From: a virus
IMG/VR virus record: IMGVR_UViG_3300032298_000105
Location: 1 to 22,882 of that record
Length of the DNA stretch: 22,882 nt
Direction: 5' to 3' (one strand)
In this document: positions 1 through 5,344 of the stretch, piece after piece
How the letters are laid out: every line of letters starts with the position of its first letter
Numbering within the stretch: the stretch's first letter is position 1
Program-made: the position numbers and the translations under genes
Notes under the pieces: generated by a model
Database searches by the model: none
What the model was told of the DNA's origin: nothing
What the model saw: only the letters and a program-made list of their open reading frames with translations

Positions 1-1041
1 GCTTTTGGGTCGATGCCACCTATCGCCTGGAAGGGCCACGGCGGGCAGGTCAAGGAGGGTTTCCTTATCAGAGCCCCAAACAACGTCCGAAGGCCCCTTG
101 CTGGGGTCCAGAGGCATCACTGAGAAGTCGCTGAGCTTGAGGGGGAACTTGAGTGCGTCGGAAAGGGACGTAGAAAGCATAAACTGGAGCATGAAGTTGC
201 TCCGACTCATGCTTTGCTCTCTTTCAAGAAGGTTAATTTCGGAAAACCGTGTGTCAGTTGGTTTCCAAGCTAAGTTTTCAAGACCATATTTATCAATATC
301 AGCTTGAAGTTCTTTTGCAAGAACATTTTCATATCCAGTTAATTCTTTTGGATAACGAGCTGGCCATACCATTGGAATGTAACCACGTTCCCTTAGCGAA
401 CCATAAACCGTAAAACAAGATTGTGGTGTGCCAAGAAAAACGATACGGCTGTCTGGTTTGGGTGTCAACACCGATTCAAATTCAGTGACAAGTTGAAGAA
501 GCTTCTCTCTCATCATATCTGTTGCTGAATTTGAGGGAGTTTCAATATCGTCGGCAATCAGAATATCGGCACGGGAACCAGTGAGCTGTCCAGTAACACC
601 AACACTTTTTACCGAAGGACTTTGAGCTGGACGGGCACCTGTAACATCAAAAGATACACGACTCCACCGTTGGTCATCATCCTTTGGAGCAAGGTGATTA
701 AGCCATGCCACTTCAATAATTACCTTTTGACAGAAAATCGAAAAGTCATCGGCCCGCTGTTTACTTGCCGACACAACCATAATCTTTTTGTCTTTGTCAA
801 CAAACAAATTCCATAGCACAAACGCAGCTGTAACCCAGCTTTTTCCCAATCCTCGGAAGCATTGTAGCTGTATGCGCTTACCCCCATGCTGAAGATAACG
901 AGCCATTGCTAACTGAGCACGGGTAGGAGTCGGAAGATCTAATGATTTCCAAACCAACCTTAAAAATATACTAAAGTCTTCCTTTATTTTCTGCTCTGTC
1001 AAGGTATTCGATTGCTTTGAGGAGGTTGTTTTGGTTGTCAT
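1..1041 (-). CDS. terL: Terminase large subunit (T7 gp19-like), 3' end outside window
   Basis: ATPase-nuclease motor that pumps DNA into the prohead and cuts concatemers. Hand translation from the ATG at 1041 gives 347 residues, open to the left edge. A Walker A region, CFRGLGKSW (about residues 61-69), matches T7 gp19 AFRGIGKSF. The stretch SPSVKSVGVTGQLTGSRAD is nearly identical to T7, followed by Walker B ILIADDIE (about 160-167) and the FLGTPQ coupling motif (about 202-207). T7 gp19 is about 586 aa, so the C-terminal nuclease domain lies beyond the window. I chose the ATG at 1041 because it gives an N-terminus of T7-like length before KEDFSIFLRLVWKSL; a weak AGG lies 8 nt upstream. The first 71 nt overlap the 3' end of the endonuclease VII-like gene, so translation may be coupled. 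Family assignment is very secure; the start is likely. Confidence 0.95.
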   Translation of the reverse strand, partial: MTTKTTSSKQSNTLTEQKIKEDFSIFLRLVWKSLDLPTPTRAQLAMARYLQHGGKRIQLQCFRGLGKSWVTAAFVLWNLFVDKDKKIMVVSASKQRADDFSIFCQKVIIEVAWLNHLAPKDDDQRWSRVSFDVTGARPAQSPSVKSVGVTGQLTGSRADILIADDIETPSNSATDMMREKLLQLVTEFESVLTPKPDSRIVFLGTPQSCFTVYGSLRERGYIPMVWPARYPKELTGYENVLAKELQADIDKYGLENLAWKPTDTRFSEINLLEREQSMSRSNFMLQFMLSTSLSDALKFPLKLSDFSVMPLDPSKGPSDVVWGSDKETLLDLPAVALPGDRWHRPKS

Positions 1042-1423
1042 TAAATAAACCTAAAGCGTGATTACATTTAGAGCAGAGCAAACCTCTGATCTTATTAGTT
1101 TTGTGGCAGTGATCAACATGAAATCCACCAATACCTGTTGGAGTGTCTGTTTGGCAAATTGCGCAACAACCGTTCTGGGTTTTTAAGAGGTTATCATAAT
1201 CCTCAAGCGTAATGCCAAACGCACCTTTTAATCTTGAATTTTTAGCTTTATCAGGATTAGCGTGGTACCAACTTAAACTATAATTTTTTTTACAGGGTTT
1301 ACAGTAACAATGAAATCCGTCTTTTGTTTGTAAATTTTTAGGAAATTTGTCAAGTGATAAAGTTAATTCACATTTGGGGCACCGCTTTAAACGGGCCTCT
1401 ACGGTGCTTGTGTTGGGGGTCAT
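971..1423 (-). CDS. Recombination endonuclease VII-like HNH nuclease
   Basis: A 150-aa Zn-dependent nuclease of the endonuclease VII type (T4 gp49 family, His-Me finger). The N-terminal half has a CPKC...CYCKPC zinc-ribbon-like cluster (Cys15/18 and Cys41/44). The C-terminal half carries CCAIC (86-90), the HVDHCH active-site segment (102-107), and RGLLCSKCNHALG with Cys117/Cys120, ending in a typical LLKAIEYL helix. The frame is open to 1480, but that start would be TTG. The ATG at 1423 places the first cysteines as in relatives, so I prefer it, although no Shine-Dalgarno is visible. The gene overlaps terL by 71 nt. Stand-alone nucleases beside terminase genes are often homing-type elements or help packaging; which applies here cannot be told. 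The start codon lies in the loop of a long inverted repeat. Confidence 0.85.
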   Translation of the reverse strand: MTPNTSTVEARLKRCPKCELTLSLDKFPKNLQTKDGFHCYCKPCKKNYSLSWYHANPDKAKNSRLKGAFGITLEDYDNLLKTQNGCCAICQTDTPTGIGGFHVDHCHKTNKIRGLLCSKCNHALGLFNDNQNNLLKAIEYLDRAENKGRL

Positions 1424-1470
1424 AAGGGAAACATACACAAAAGGGGGTGGAGGCCCGTTGTAGAGCCTCC
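1389..1470 (-). promoter_or_regulatory. Two overlapping inverted repeats around the endonuclease VII start
   Basis: On the minus strand GGAGGC and GCCTCC (plus 1465-1470 and 1449-1454) form a 6-bp hairpin with a 10-nt loop, followed by ACCCCCTTTTG. The right arm overlaps AACGGGCCTC, which also pairs perfectly over 10 bp with GAGGCCCGTT near 1390-1400. The second pairing would put the ATG at 1423 in a loop. The two structures share bases and exclude each other. This could be a weak terminator for the upstream small genes or a translation switch for the nuclease. The pairing is seen; the function is inferred. Confidence 0.4.
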
Positions 1471-1490
1471 TAGGTGCCAATGGTGAGGGG

Positions 1491-1748
1491 TTAAGCTAGA
1501 TAGCCGCCCTGCTTAAACCGATTCTTGCTTTTAGTAGCGGTTGACTTATATGATTCAACTGGTTTTCCTAAACCATCATTATGTGTTGAAGGGTTGCCTT
1601 TTGCTTTATTAAGCTTTGTGCCATAACCAAAATTGTTAGGTTGTTGCCTACGCACTTCGTCTTGAGGTCCTTTAACCTTCAGTTTATCTGTTGCCGCCCA
1701 CGCAGCCTCATTAACTGTTTTGTAAGGTTTTTGCTTTTTGGGGGCCAT
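1491..1748 (-). CDS. Basic 85-aa protein, MAPKK type
   Basis: I do not recognise this 85-aa protein. It starts MAPKKQKPYKTVNEAAW, is rich in Lys, Asn and Gln, and has no membrane segment. A middle stretch, NNFGYGTKLNKAKGNP, is polar with Gly and Asn. Its ATG lies one base after the TAA of the preceding 44-aa gene, so the two are probably translated together. The DNA around this ATG is nearly identical to that at the start of the DUF6321-like gene about 550 bp upstream. It belongs to a run of small basic genes between terS and terL. A virion-associated or DNA-binding role is a guess from charge and position only. Confidence 0.7.
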   Translation of the reverse strand: MAPKKQKPYKTVNEAAWAATDKLKVKGPQDEVRRQQPNNFGYGTKLNKAKGNPSTHNDGLGKPVESYKSTATKSKNRFKQGGYLA

Positions 1749-1768
1749 ATTACTTACCCTTCTTTTTC
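1734..1768. repeat. Gene-junction repeat, copy 1
   Basis: Plus-strand ctttttgggggccat, then attacttacc, then ttctttttc. It spans the 3' end of the 44-aa gene and the ATGGCCCCCAAAAAG start of the 85-aa gene. The same order of blocks recurs at 2288-2326 with one inserted G after ccat and a short different spacer. Confidence 0.75.
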
Positions 1769-1884
1769 ATACCTGCTTTGCTCATGGCAATAGCAATGGC
1801 TTGTTTTTGGGGGCGACCTTCCTTGACCATCTTGCTGATGTTCTTGGATACGGCCTTCTTAGATGAGCCTTTAGAAAGGGGCAT
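1750..1884 (-). CDS. 44-aa KGxSxKxxSxNI phage mini-protein
   Basis: Found by hand translation: 44 aa starting [20 protein letters not shown] and containing [18 protein letters not shown]. The pattern KG-S-K-SxNI-x-EGxPxKQAxAIAxxxA is one I recall from very small proteins in many unrelated tailed phages, usually near structural or packaging genes; the function is unknown. The protein is strongly basic and ends KKKGK. A clear Shine-Dalgarno (AAAGGAG) stands 10 nt before the ATG, unusual among these genes, and supports a real start. The stop is one base from the next ATG. The C-terminal half could form a short amphipathic helix. Existence is well supported by conservation of the motif; the role is unknown. 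Confidence 0.8.
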   Translation of the reverse strand: MPLSKGSSKKAVSKNISKMVKEGRPQKQAIAIAMSKAGMKKKGK

Positions 1885-1889
1885 AATGA

Positions 1890-2048
1890 TTAAACTCCTT
1901 TGATTGAGCCGAAGCTCATACCGTAATTGGCATACTGTTTATTGAGACGCTCTAGTTCTCTTTTAGCAGCTTTACTGCCGTCAAGTTGTAGAGTCTTAGC
2001 GTAATCACGCAGTTGCTGACGGTCATCAGCAGACATTGGTCCTGGCAT
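1890..2048 (-). CDS. Hypothetical 52-aa protein
   Basis: Found by hand translation: 52 aa starting [19 protein letters not shown], with a charged helical middle ([14 protein letters not shown]) and ending [12 protein letters not shown]. It is less basic than its neighbours and is predicted mostly helical, possibly a small coiled coil. I do not recognise a family. It begins 2 nt after the DUF6321-like gene ends and stops 5 nt before the 44-aa gene starts, filling its slot exactly, which supports it as a gene. A GGAAG about 11 nt before the ATG may serve as a ribosome site. Confidence 0.65.
   Translation of the reverse strand: MPGPMSADDRQQLRDYAKTLQLDGSKAAKRELERLNKQYANYGMSFGSIKGV
1895..1901 (-). 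promoter_or_regulatory. Ribosome binding site of the 44-aa gene
   Basis: AAAGGAG on the minus strand, 10 nt before the ATG at 1884. One of the few canonical Shine-Dalgarno sites in the window, and it decides the start of a gene that would otherwise be missed. Confidence 0.65.
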
Positions 2049-2050
2049 AA

Positions 2051-2302
2051 TTAACTACACTTCCAACGATTAAGGGCAAGGGCTTTGCGAGTGGGTTTAC
2101 CGCTTGGGGTTTTCATTGGTCCTTTTACGCCACTCATACGAGCACAGAAGGACTTCTTACGGGGACCACCTTCGGGTTGAGGGGCCTTTAAGTTACTGCC
2201 AGTAGCAGCGTTGTACTTAGCCCTGCCTTTAGCGGTAAGGCCCCCCTTCTTTGATTTTTCACCCCTACCTAAAGATAAGTTGGGGTTCTTTTTGGGGGCC
2301 AT
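2051..2302 (-). CDS. DUF6321-like small basic phage protein
   Basis: An 83-aa protein whose core reads GGLTAKGRAKYNAATGSNLKA, then KKSFCARMSGVKGPM and PTRKALALNRWKC. I recognise this as the DUF6321 pattern: GGLTxKGRxxYNxxTGSNLKAP, then RxKSFCxRMxGxxGPxK, then PTxKAxALxxWxC. Such proteins occur in many tailed phages and have no established function. Two cysteines, one mid-protein and one near the end, are typical. The protein begins MAPKKNPNLS, like several neighbours, with very little acidic charge. The start ATG sits 2 nt after the stop of the 158-aa gene. Family recognition is from memory; the role in virion or packaging is unknown. Confidence 0.8.
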   Translation of the reverse strand: MAPKKNPNLSLGRGEKSKKGGLTAKGRAKYNAATGSNLKAPQPEGGPRKKSFCARMSGVKGPMKTPSGKPTRKALALNRWKCS

Positions 2303-2326
2303 GATTACTTACCGGATTTCTTTTTC
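2288..2326. repeat. Gene-junction repeat, copy 2
   Basis: Same blocks as at 1734-1768 (ctttttgggggccat / attacttacc / ttctttttc), spanning the end of the 158-aa gene and the start of the DUF6321-like gene. In both copies an upstream gene ending in a Lys-rich GK tail meets a MAPKK start. Confidence 0.75.
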
Positions 2327-2781
2327 TTCATCATGGATGCCGCAAGCTTTTGGTTATAAGCAAGCGTTCCAGGATTTAATTTACCGCCTTGAAGCGCAGC
2401 AGCACCAATGGCAGCACGAGTACCGACAGTCTTCAGTACACTTTTGCCAACAGCTTTGACCGCACCTTTAGCAACGGCAGGGGCAGCCTTAGCGGCTTGA
2501 GCAGAGAGACGATTGATGGCGTTATAGCTGCTGCCTCCACCCGTTGCCCGAATGGTATTCATGGTACCACCCTTGACGGGGTTCTTGGGAAGCTTTGGAA
2601 GACGAGGAGAGTTTTGACGGTTACTGGATGTGCGCGTCCCCGCTGAAAGGGGCCCCTGTTGTTTCATGGTTGAAACTTGGGTAGGGCGGGGCCTCGGTTG
2701 AGAACCCCCCGCATTGCCCTTAATACGCGCTTGACGGGTAGCCGAACTTGTCTGGCGGTTGTCCTTACGCATGTTAGGCAT
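2305..2781 (-). CDS. Basic Ala/Lys-rich protein, paralogue of the 265-aa neighbour
   Basis: A 158-aa, strongly basic protein without a membrane-length hydrophobic segment. The first 55 residues (TRQARIKG, Pro/Arg-rich, GPLSAGTRTS) align by eye with the start of the upstream 265-aa protein (TRQERIKG, Pro/Arg-rich, GPMKPGTRTS), so the two are paralogues or share a module. The second half is Ala, Lys and Val-rich, for example KAAPAVAKGAVKAVGKSVLK, resembling histone H1-like tails in composition. It ends MMKKKKSGK. The ATG lies 5 nt after the 265-aa gene's stop. No known domain recognised. DNA condensation or capsid packaging of this protein is only a hypothesis. Confidence 0.7.
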   Translation of the reverse strand: MPNMRKDNRQTSSATRQARIKGNAGGSQPRPRPTQVSTMKQQGPLSAGTRTSSNRQNSPRLPKLPKNPVKGGTMNTIRATGGGSSYNAINRLSAQAAKAAPAVAKGAVKAVGKSVLKTVGTRAAIGAAALQGGKLNPGTLAYNQKLAASMMKKKKSGK

Positions 2782-2786
2782 GGTCG

Positions 2787-3584
2787 TTACTTCATCTTTG
2801 TGGTATAGGTTTTGCCTTCCCAGACAAAGGTCTTCATGCCGGAGTTACGAGCAGAAGCAAAGGCATTGTCAAAGCTCTTAGCTTTAGACATCTTTGGGGC
2901 AGCCTTTTTGGAAGCACTACCTTTTTGATACTGTCCCGAAAAGGAGTCAGCTGCTTTCTTGGTAGGCTTAGGTGTCATTGCACCTTTAATGCTCTTACCA
3001 AGTGCGGTACCTGCCCTACGAGCAAGAGGGCCCAGAGCGGCGCTAGCGGCCTGCTCAATAGCACCACCAACAGCACCACGGCCAGCACCACCAACAGCGC
3101 GACCAGGGCGAACACTGCCACGAGTAGCAAGGGTATTCATCTGCCGTTGCATGGCAGTCTTGGCGCTACGCTTGACTTGAGCAGCAGCCTTAGCGGCAGC
3201 CCCTTGGGCCTTGAGCATGGCAGATTGAACGGGGTTCCGCTCGCCAGCAGCAGGCTTAACAACACCAGCTCCGACCTTTGGCAGGTTCACGCCTGCGCGT
3301 TGGGAATTAGGAAGCTTGATTGGTCCCTTGATTCCAGGTTGACCTTGGGCACGACTGCGAGCAGCAGCGGCTTTGGCTTGGATCTGGCGCATAGCAGGGC
3401 TGCTGCTATTAACCATAGGAGTGCCGGAAGTACGGGTACCAGGCTTCATGGGGCCAGCCTGGGCTCCACGGTTACCTACGGCTGTTTGACGGGGCTTAGG
3501 AGTGCTGGCAGGAGCCTTACCAGTACCTTTAATGCGCTCTTGACGAGTGCGTGAGCCAGTAACAGGAGCTTTTTTAGGAGCCAT
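2787..3584 (-). CDS. 265-aa histone-H1-like basic protein with WxGKxYTT tail
   Basis: The frame opens at a TTG (3593), but the ATG at 3584 gives MAPKKAPVTGSRTRQERIKG, matching the MAPKK starts of its neighbours, so I use that. The protein is very rich in Ala, Lys, Arg, Gly and Pro. Layout: Pro/Lys N-terminal module shared with the downstream 158-aa protein (1-60), Ala/Lys middle, a Gly/Ala hydrophobic stretch near 165-200, a KPTKKAADS linker, and a C-terminal module FDNAFASARNSGMKTFVWEGKTYTTK. I recall similar 'AFxxARxxGxxTFxWxGKxYTT' endings in small proteins of several phage groups, with no known function. Probably a virion or DNA-associated protein, by composition and position only. Confidence 0.72.
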   Translation of the reverse strand: MAPKKAPVTGSRTRQERIKGTGKAPASTPKPRQTAVGNRGAQAGPMKPGTRTSGTPMVNSSSPAMRQIQAKAAAARSRAQGQPGIKGPIKLPNSQRAGVNLPKVGAGVVKPAAGERNPVQSAMLKAQGAAAKAAAQVKRSAKTAMQRQMNTLATRGSVRPGRAVGGAGRGAVGGAIEQAASAALGPLARRAGTALGKSIKGAMTPKPTKKAADSFSGQYQKGSASKKAAPKMSKAKSFDNAFASARNSGMKTFVWEGKTYTTKMK

Positions 3585-3589
3585 GATGA

Positions 3590-4129
3590 TCAACCCATTC
3601 CAACGGTAGCCACGGGCAGGGCAAACAGAGTGCCAGGACCGATCAAATCACAGGACAGGGTGTCGCTAGTGGTGTACCATTGCCCACCACGAACGAGGGT
3701 AGCAGCCGTCACAGCACCACCAGAAACGGTCAGAGTAGCGGTAGCGCCATAGCCAGTGCCACCAGACAAGGCCACACCGGTATAGGTGCCGTTGGTATAA
3801 CCAGAGCCGTTGACACGGGTACCAAAGGAAGCAACAGCACCAGTTTCCTTACGGGTAGCAGTTCCCGTTACCTTTGCGGTAGGCAGGGTAGAGGGGGTAG
3901 TGCGAGCACGACGCACGGTGAAGATGGCAGCTTCGGCAACATCAACAGTTTGGTTAGCGGCCAATACGGTGGCAGCAGAACCGTAAGACGCCGCAACAGT
4001 TGTCGTGGTAGTAGTTCCACCCGACACATTAGTCGTGGTGTGAACCTTGTTGGTCTGTTGGTTTTCGCAACGACGGCCGGGGTCGTTAGAAATAGAACCG
4101 TAAGTAGTTCCGTTAGAAGTTGTAGACAT
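3590..4129 (-). CDS. Thr/Gly-rich beta protein with GxGYT module, putative virion protein
   Basis: A 179-aa protein with a Thr-rich N-terminus (including TTNVSGGTTTTTTVAAS) and a segment VDVAEAAIFTVRRARTTPST. Its C-terminal half is built of the repeat style VNGSGYTNGTYTGVALSGG, then GYGATATLTVSGGAVTAATL, then GGQWYTTSDTLS. This 'GxGYT...GGxGxGA...VxxGAV' pattern is one I associate with beta-stranded modules in tail, fiber and decoration proteins of marine phages. It is neutral, unlike its very basic neighbours, so probably exported or virion-borne. It lies between an HNH gene and the H1-like gene, 5 nt from the latter's start. A related module occurs as an insert in the tail tubular protein B gene here. 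Confidence 0.7.
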   Translation of the reverse strand: MSTTSNGTTYGSISNDPGRRCENQQTNKVHTTTNVSGGTTTTTTVAASYGSAATVLAANQTVDVAEAAIFTVRRARTTPSTLPTAKVTGTATRKETGAVASFGTRVNGSGYTNGTYTGVALSGGTGYGATATLTVSGGAVTAATLVRGGQWYTTSDTLSCDLIGPGTLFALPVATVGMG

Positions 4130-4152
4130 TTCTTTAAGAAAAGATAAGTGAA

Positions 4153-4470
4153 CTAGCTAGTTGTCCAGGAAAGGACTTTCGAAAAATTAGACTGGTCAAA
4201 AGAGTCTTGACCAATCCACCAAGATAACCAATGGTTCGAACCTTTTGATTGGTTACACTTGATACAGGCGGGCACTACGTTAGACGTGGTATCGTGCCCA
4301 CCACGGGCTTTTGGAATGACATGATCCAAAGTTAGATTATGATCGGAGCCGCAATAAGCACACTGGTTATTCCAATGTTCCTTAATTGCTGATCGCCAAA
4401 GTCTCTTAGCTTCTGAGGATGTCATGGCCTTTAAGTTAAAGAGGTAGTCGGAAGGGGCTTCCAGAATCAT
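4153..4470 (-). CDS. HNH endonuclease
   Basis: A 105-aa stand-alone HNH nuclease of the McrA-like type. CAYC (Cys37/40) and CIKC (Cys69/72) form the structural zinc site. LTLDHVIPKARGGHD (46-60) supplies the catalytic DH pair (Asp49, His50) and a downstream His59. SNVVPAC gives the conserved Asn64. There is no obvious DNA-recognition domain beyond the first 35 residues, so specificity is unknown. The ATG at 4470 follows the 49-aa gene's stop by 22 nt; no Shine-Dalgarno is seen. Small HNH genes in T7-like phages are usually free-standing homing endonucleases, and its insertion among packaging-region genes fits that. All motif residues are present, so it is probably active. Confidence 0.88.
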   Translation of the reverse strand: MILEAPSDYLFNLKAMTSSEAKRLWRSAIKEHWNNQCAYCGSDHNLTLDHVIPKARGGHDTTSNVVPACIKCNQSKGSNHWLSWWIGQDSFDQSNFSKVLSWTTS

Positions 4471-4492
4471 TGGGCTAATGAATCCGAGTGGT

Positions 4493-4642
4493 TTACTTCT
4501 TCTTTTTAGGGAATCCAGCTTTCATGTTAGCGTAAGCCTTCGGGGTAATCGTAGACTTACTCTTGGGCCGACTCTTACCCGCTGCCTTGCGAGCATTCAT
4601 GTTGGCGTAAAGACCCGGAGGTTTGGCGTTTCCTTTGTTCAT
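4493..4642 (-). CDS. 49-aa basic GLYAN-type mini-protein
   Basis: Found by hand translation: 49 aa starting MNKGNAKPPGLYANMNARKA and ending in four lysines. The opening KPPGLYANxxAxR matches a motif I recall from many small phage proteins (KPPGLYANIxAKRxRI...GSGEKMRKPG). Here a second, partial copy of the pattern (KAYANMKAGFPKKKK) replaces the usual C-terminus, so it may be an internally duplicated or shortened form. Its ATG overlaps the TGA of the upstream 92-aa gene in an ATGA, indicating coupled translation. No Shine-Dalgarno of its own. Function unknown. Confidence 0.72.
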   Translation of the reverse strand: MNKGNAKPPGLYANMNARKAAGKSRPKSKSTITPKAYANMKAGFPKKKK

Positions 4643-4917
4643 TTTTTTGTGGATTTACCGTTGGAACCATTACGGGCTCGATTCTTTGATGGCGATTCTT
4701 TAACTAGTCGGCCACTCTTTGTGTGGGAAAGATCAGACCCACCCTTACCCATCACACCACGTTTCCGTCGTGCGTCGGCAAGATCAGCCCGATACTTCTT
4801 ATCCGTTGGAGACTTATTCTCCTTAGTATCGTAGGCAAGTTTCTTTGCGTATGCTTCGGAGTTTTTCCGGTAATACGCAGCACTACGCTTAGGGGTTGGT
4901 GTTTTCTTTGGCGCCAT
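4639..4917 (-). CDS. Basic 92-aa MAPKK protein with SHTKSG motif
   Basis: The frame opens at 4959, but the ATG at 4917 has AAGGA 8 nt upstream and yields MAPKKTPTPKRSAAYYRKN, so I take that as the start. The protein is highly basic. A middle section (YRADLADARRKRGVMGKGG) is followed by SDLSHTKSGRLVKESPSKNR and ends ARNGSNGKSTKK. I recall this last arrangement (xxRAxLxxAxRxxGxxGxGxxxDxSHTKxG...KxxxxNRxRN) from small proteins of many marine phages; no function is established to my knowledge. It overlaps the upstream membrane protein gene by 29 nt and the downstream 49-aa gene by 4 nt, so the three are probably translated as a chain. Confidence 0.78.
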   Translation of the reverse strand: MAPKKTPTPKRSAAYYRKNSEAYAKKLAYDTKENKSPTDKKYRADLADARRKRGVMGKGGSDLSHTKSGRLVKESPSKNRARNGSNGKSTKK

Positions 4918-5134
4918 TGTTTTGTTCCTTAAAGAATACTTCGTTTTCAAGGCGCTCAATCCTTTCGTTAGAAATACTTACTCTTTCGACAAGTACCTCA
5001 ACTGATTTAGCAATGTTGTGAAGAGTGATCAAGTGCCAACTAAAGAGTGCTAGGAAAGCAGTTGCTGCTAAGTTCCTAAGCATTGTTGACATATCCTCAT
5101 CATTATTATTATTACCTGATGGCCCGTTCGACAT
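4889..5134 (-). CDS. Small membrane-anchored coiled-coil protein (holin or spanin-like candidate)
   Basis: From the ATG at 5134 the protein is 81 aa. A polar N-terminus (MSNGPSGNNNNDEDMSTML) is followed by one hydrophobic segment, LAATAFLALFSWHLITLH (about 22-39), then a heptad-like charged helix (KSVEVLVERVSISNERIERL) and a polar tail. The upstream part of the frame is ignored because GGAG and GGAGG lie just before this ATG. It starts inside the last 23 nt of terS and runs 29 nt into the next gene. One N-terminal membrane segment plus a periplasmic-type coiled coil resembles i-spanins (Rz, T7 18.5, which also follows gene 18) but also some small holins. No lipobox partner is seen nested in it, so the spanin idea is tentative. 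Confidence 0.7.
   Translation of the reverse strand: MSNGPSGNNNNDEDMSTMLRNLAATAFLALFSWHLITLHNIAKSVEVLVERVSISNERIERLENEVFFKEQNNGAKENTNP
4926..4930 (-). promoter_or_regulatory. Ribosome binding site of the 92-aa gene
   Basis: AAGGA on the minus strand, 8 nt before the ATG at 4917. It decides between the upstream opening of the frame at 4959 and the MAPKK start. Confidence 0.6.
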
Positions 5135-5342
5135 CCTCCATCTCCAATTCAAGACTACTAAATAGGTTGGCAAGTGGAGAACCGAGGACAGGAACGCCCG
5201 TGATATTATTTTTAGCAAGCCAATCAGCGGCGGCTTTGATGTCTTGCGTTGTAGCGGTGCCGGACTTAATGCGACCAATCAATTCGTTGGTGACGAGTCC
5301 GTGAAGCTCGTTAAACTGATCTTCATTTGCTCGTTGTGTCAT
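5112..5342 (-). CDS. terS: Putative terminase small subunit (T7 gp18 position)
   Basis: A 76-aa acidic-neutral helical protein: FNELHGLVTNELIGRIKSG, then ATTQDIKAAADWLAKNNITG, then PVLGSPLANLFSSLELEMED. The layout of LHxxVxxEL..RI.SG..T..DI..A..WLKxNxI followed by a short L-rich tail is the pattern I associate with small terminase (DNA maturase A-like) proteins of podoviruses, which recognise DNA for TerL. It is the right size (T7 gp18 is 89 aa) and sits after the fiber and lysis genes, as gene 18 does. Unlike T7, terL is separated from it by about 4 kb of extra genes. The start ATG is 2 nt after the upstream stop. Family assignment is moderate because such proteins diverge strongly. Confidence 0.65.
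   Translation of the reverse strand: MTQRANEDQFNELHGLVTNELIGRIKSGTATTQDIKAAADWLAKNNITGVPVLGSPLANLFSSLELEMEDVERAIR
5135..5145 (-). promoter_or_regulatory. Ribosome binding site inside terS for the membrane protein
   Basis: GGAG (5142-5145) ends 7 nt before the ATG at 5134, with a second GGAGG directly against the start. It supports the internal start inside terS over the longer reading frame. Confidence 0.6.
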
Positions 5343-5344
5343 GC

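Noticed and set aside
1424-1480. N-terminal extension of the endonuclease VII gene starting at a TTG (reads MAPRR)
   Set aside because: The start would be TTG within a hairpin, and Pro-rich residues precede the ATG that fits the family's length. The resemblance to MAPKK starts may be chance.
2925-3554. A 209-codon plus-strand frame opposite the H1-like gene
   Set aside because: Ser/Leu/Thr-rich low complexity, antisense to an Ala/Lys-rich gene, with no ribosome site or neighbours on that strand.
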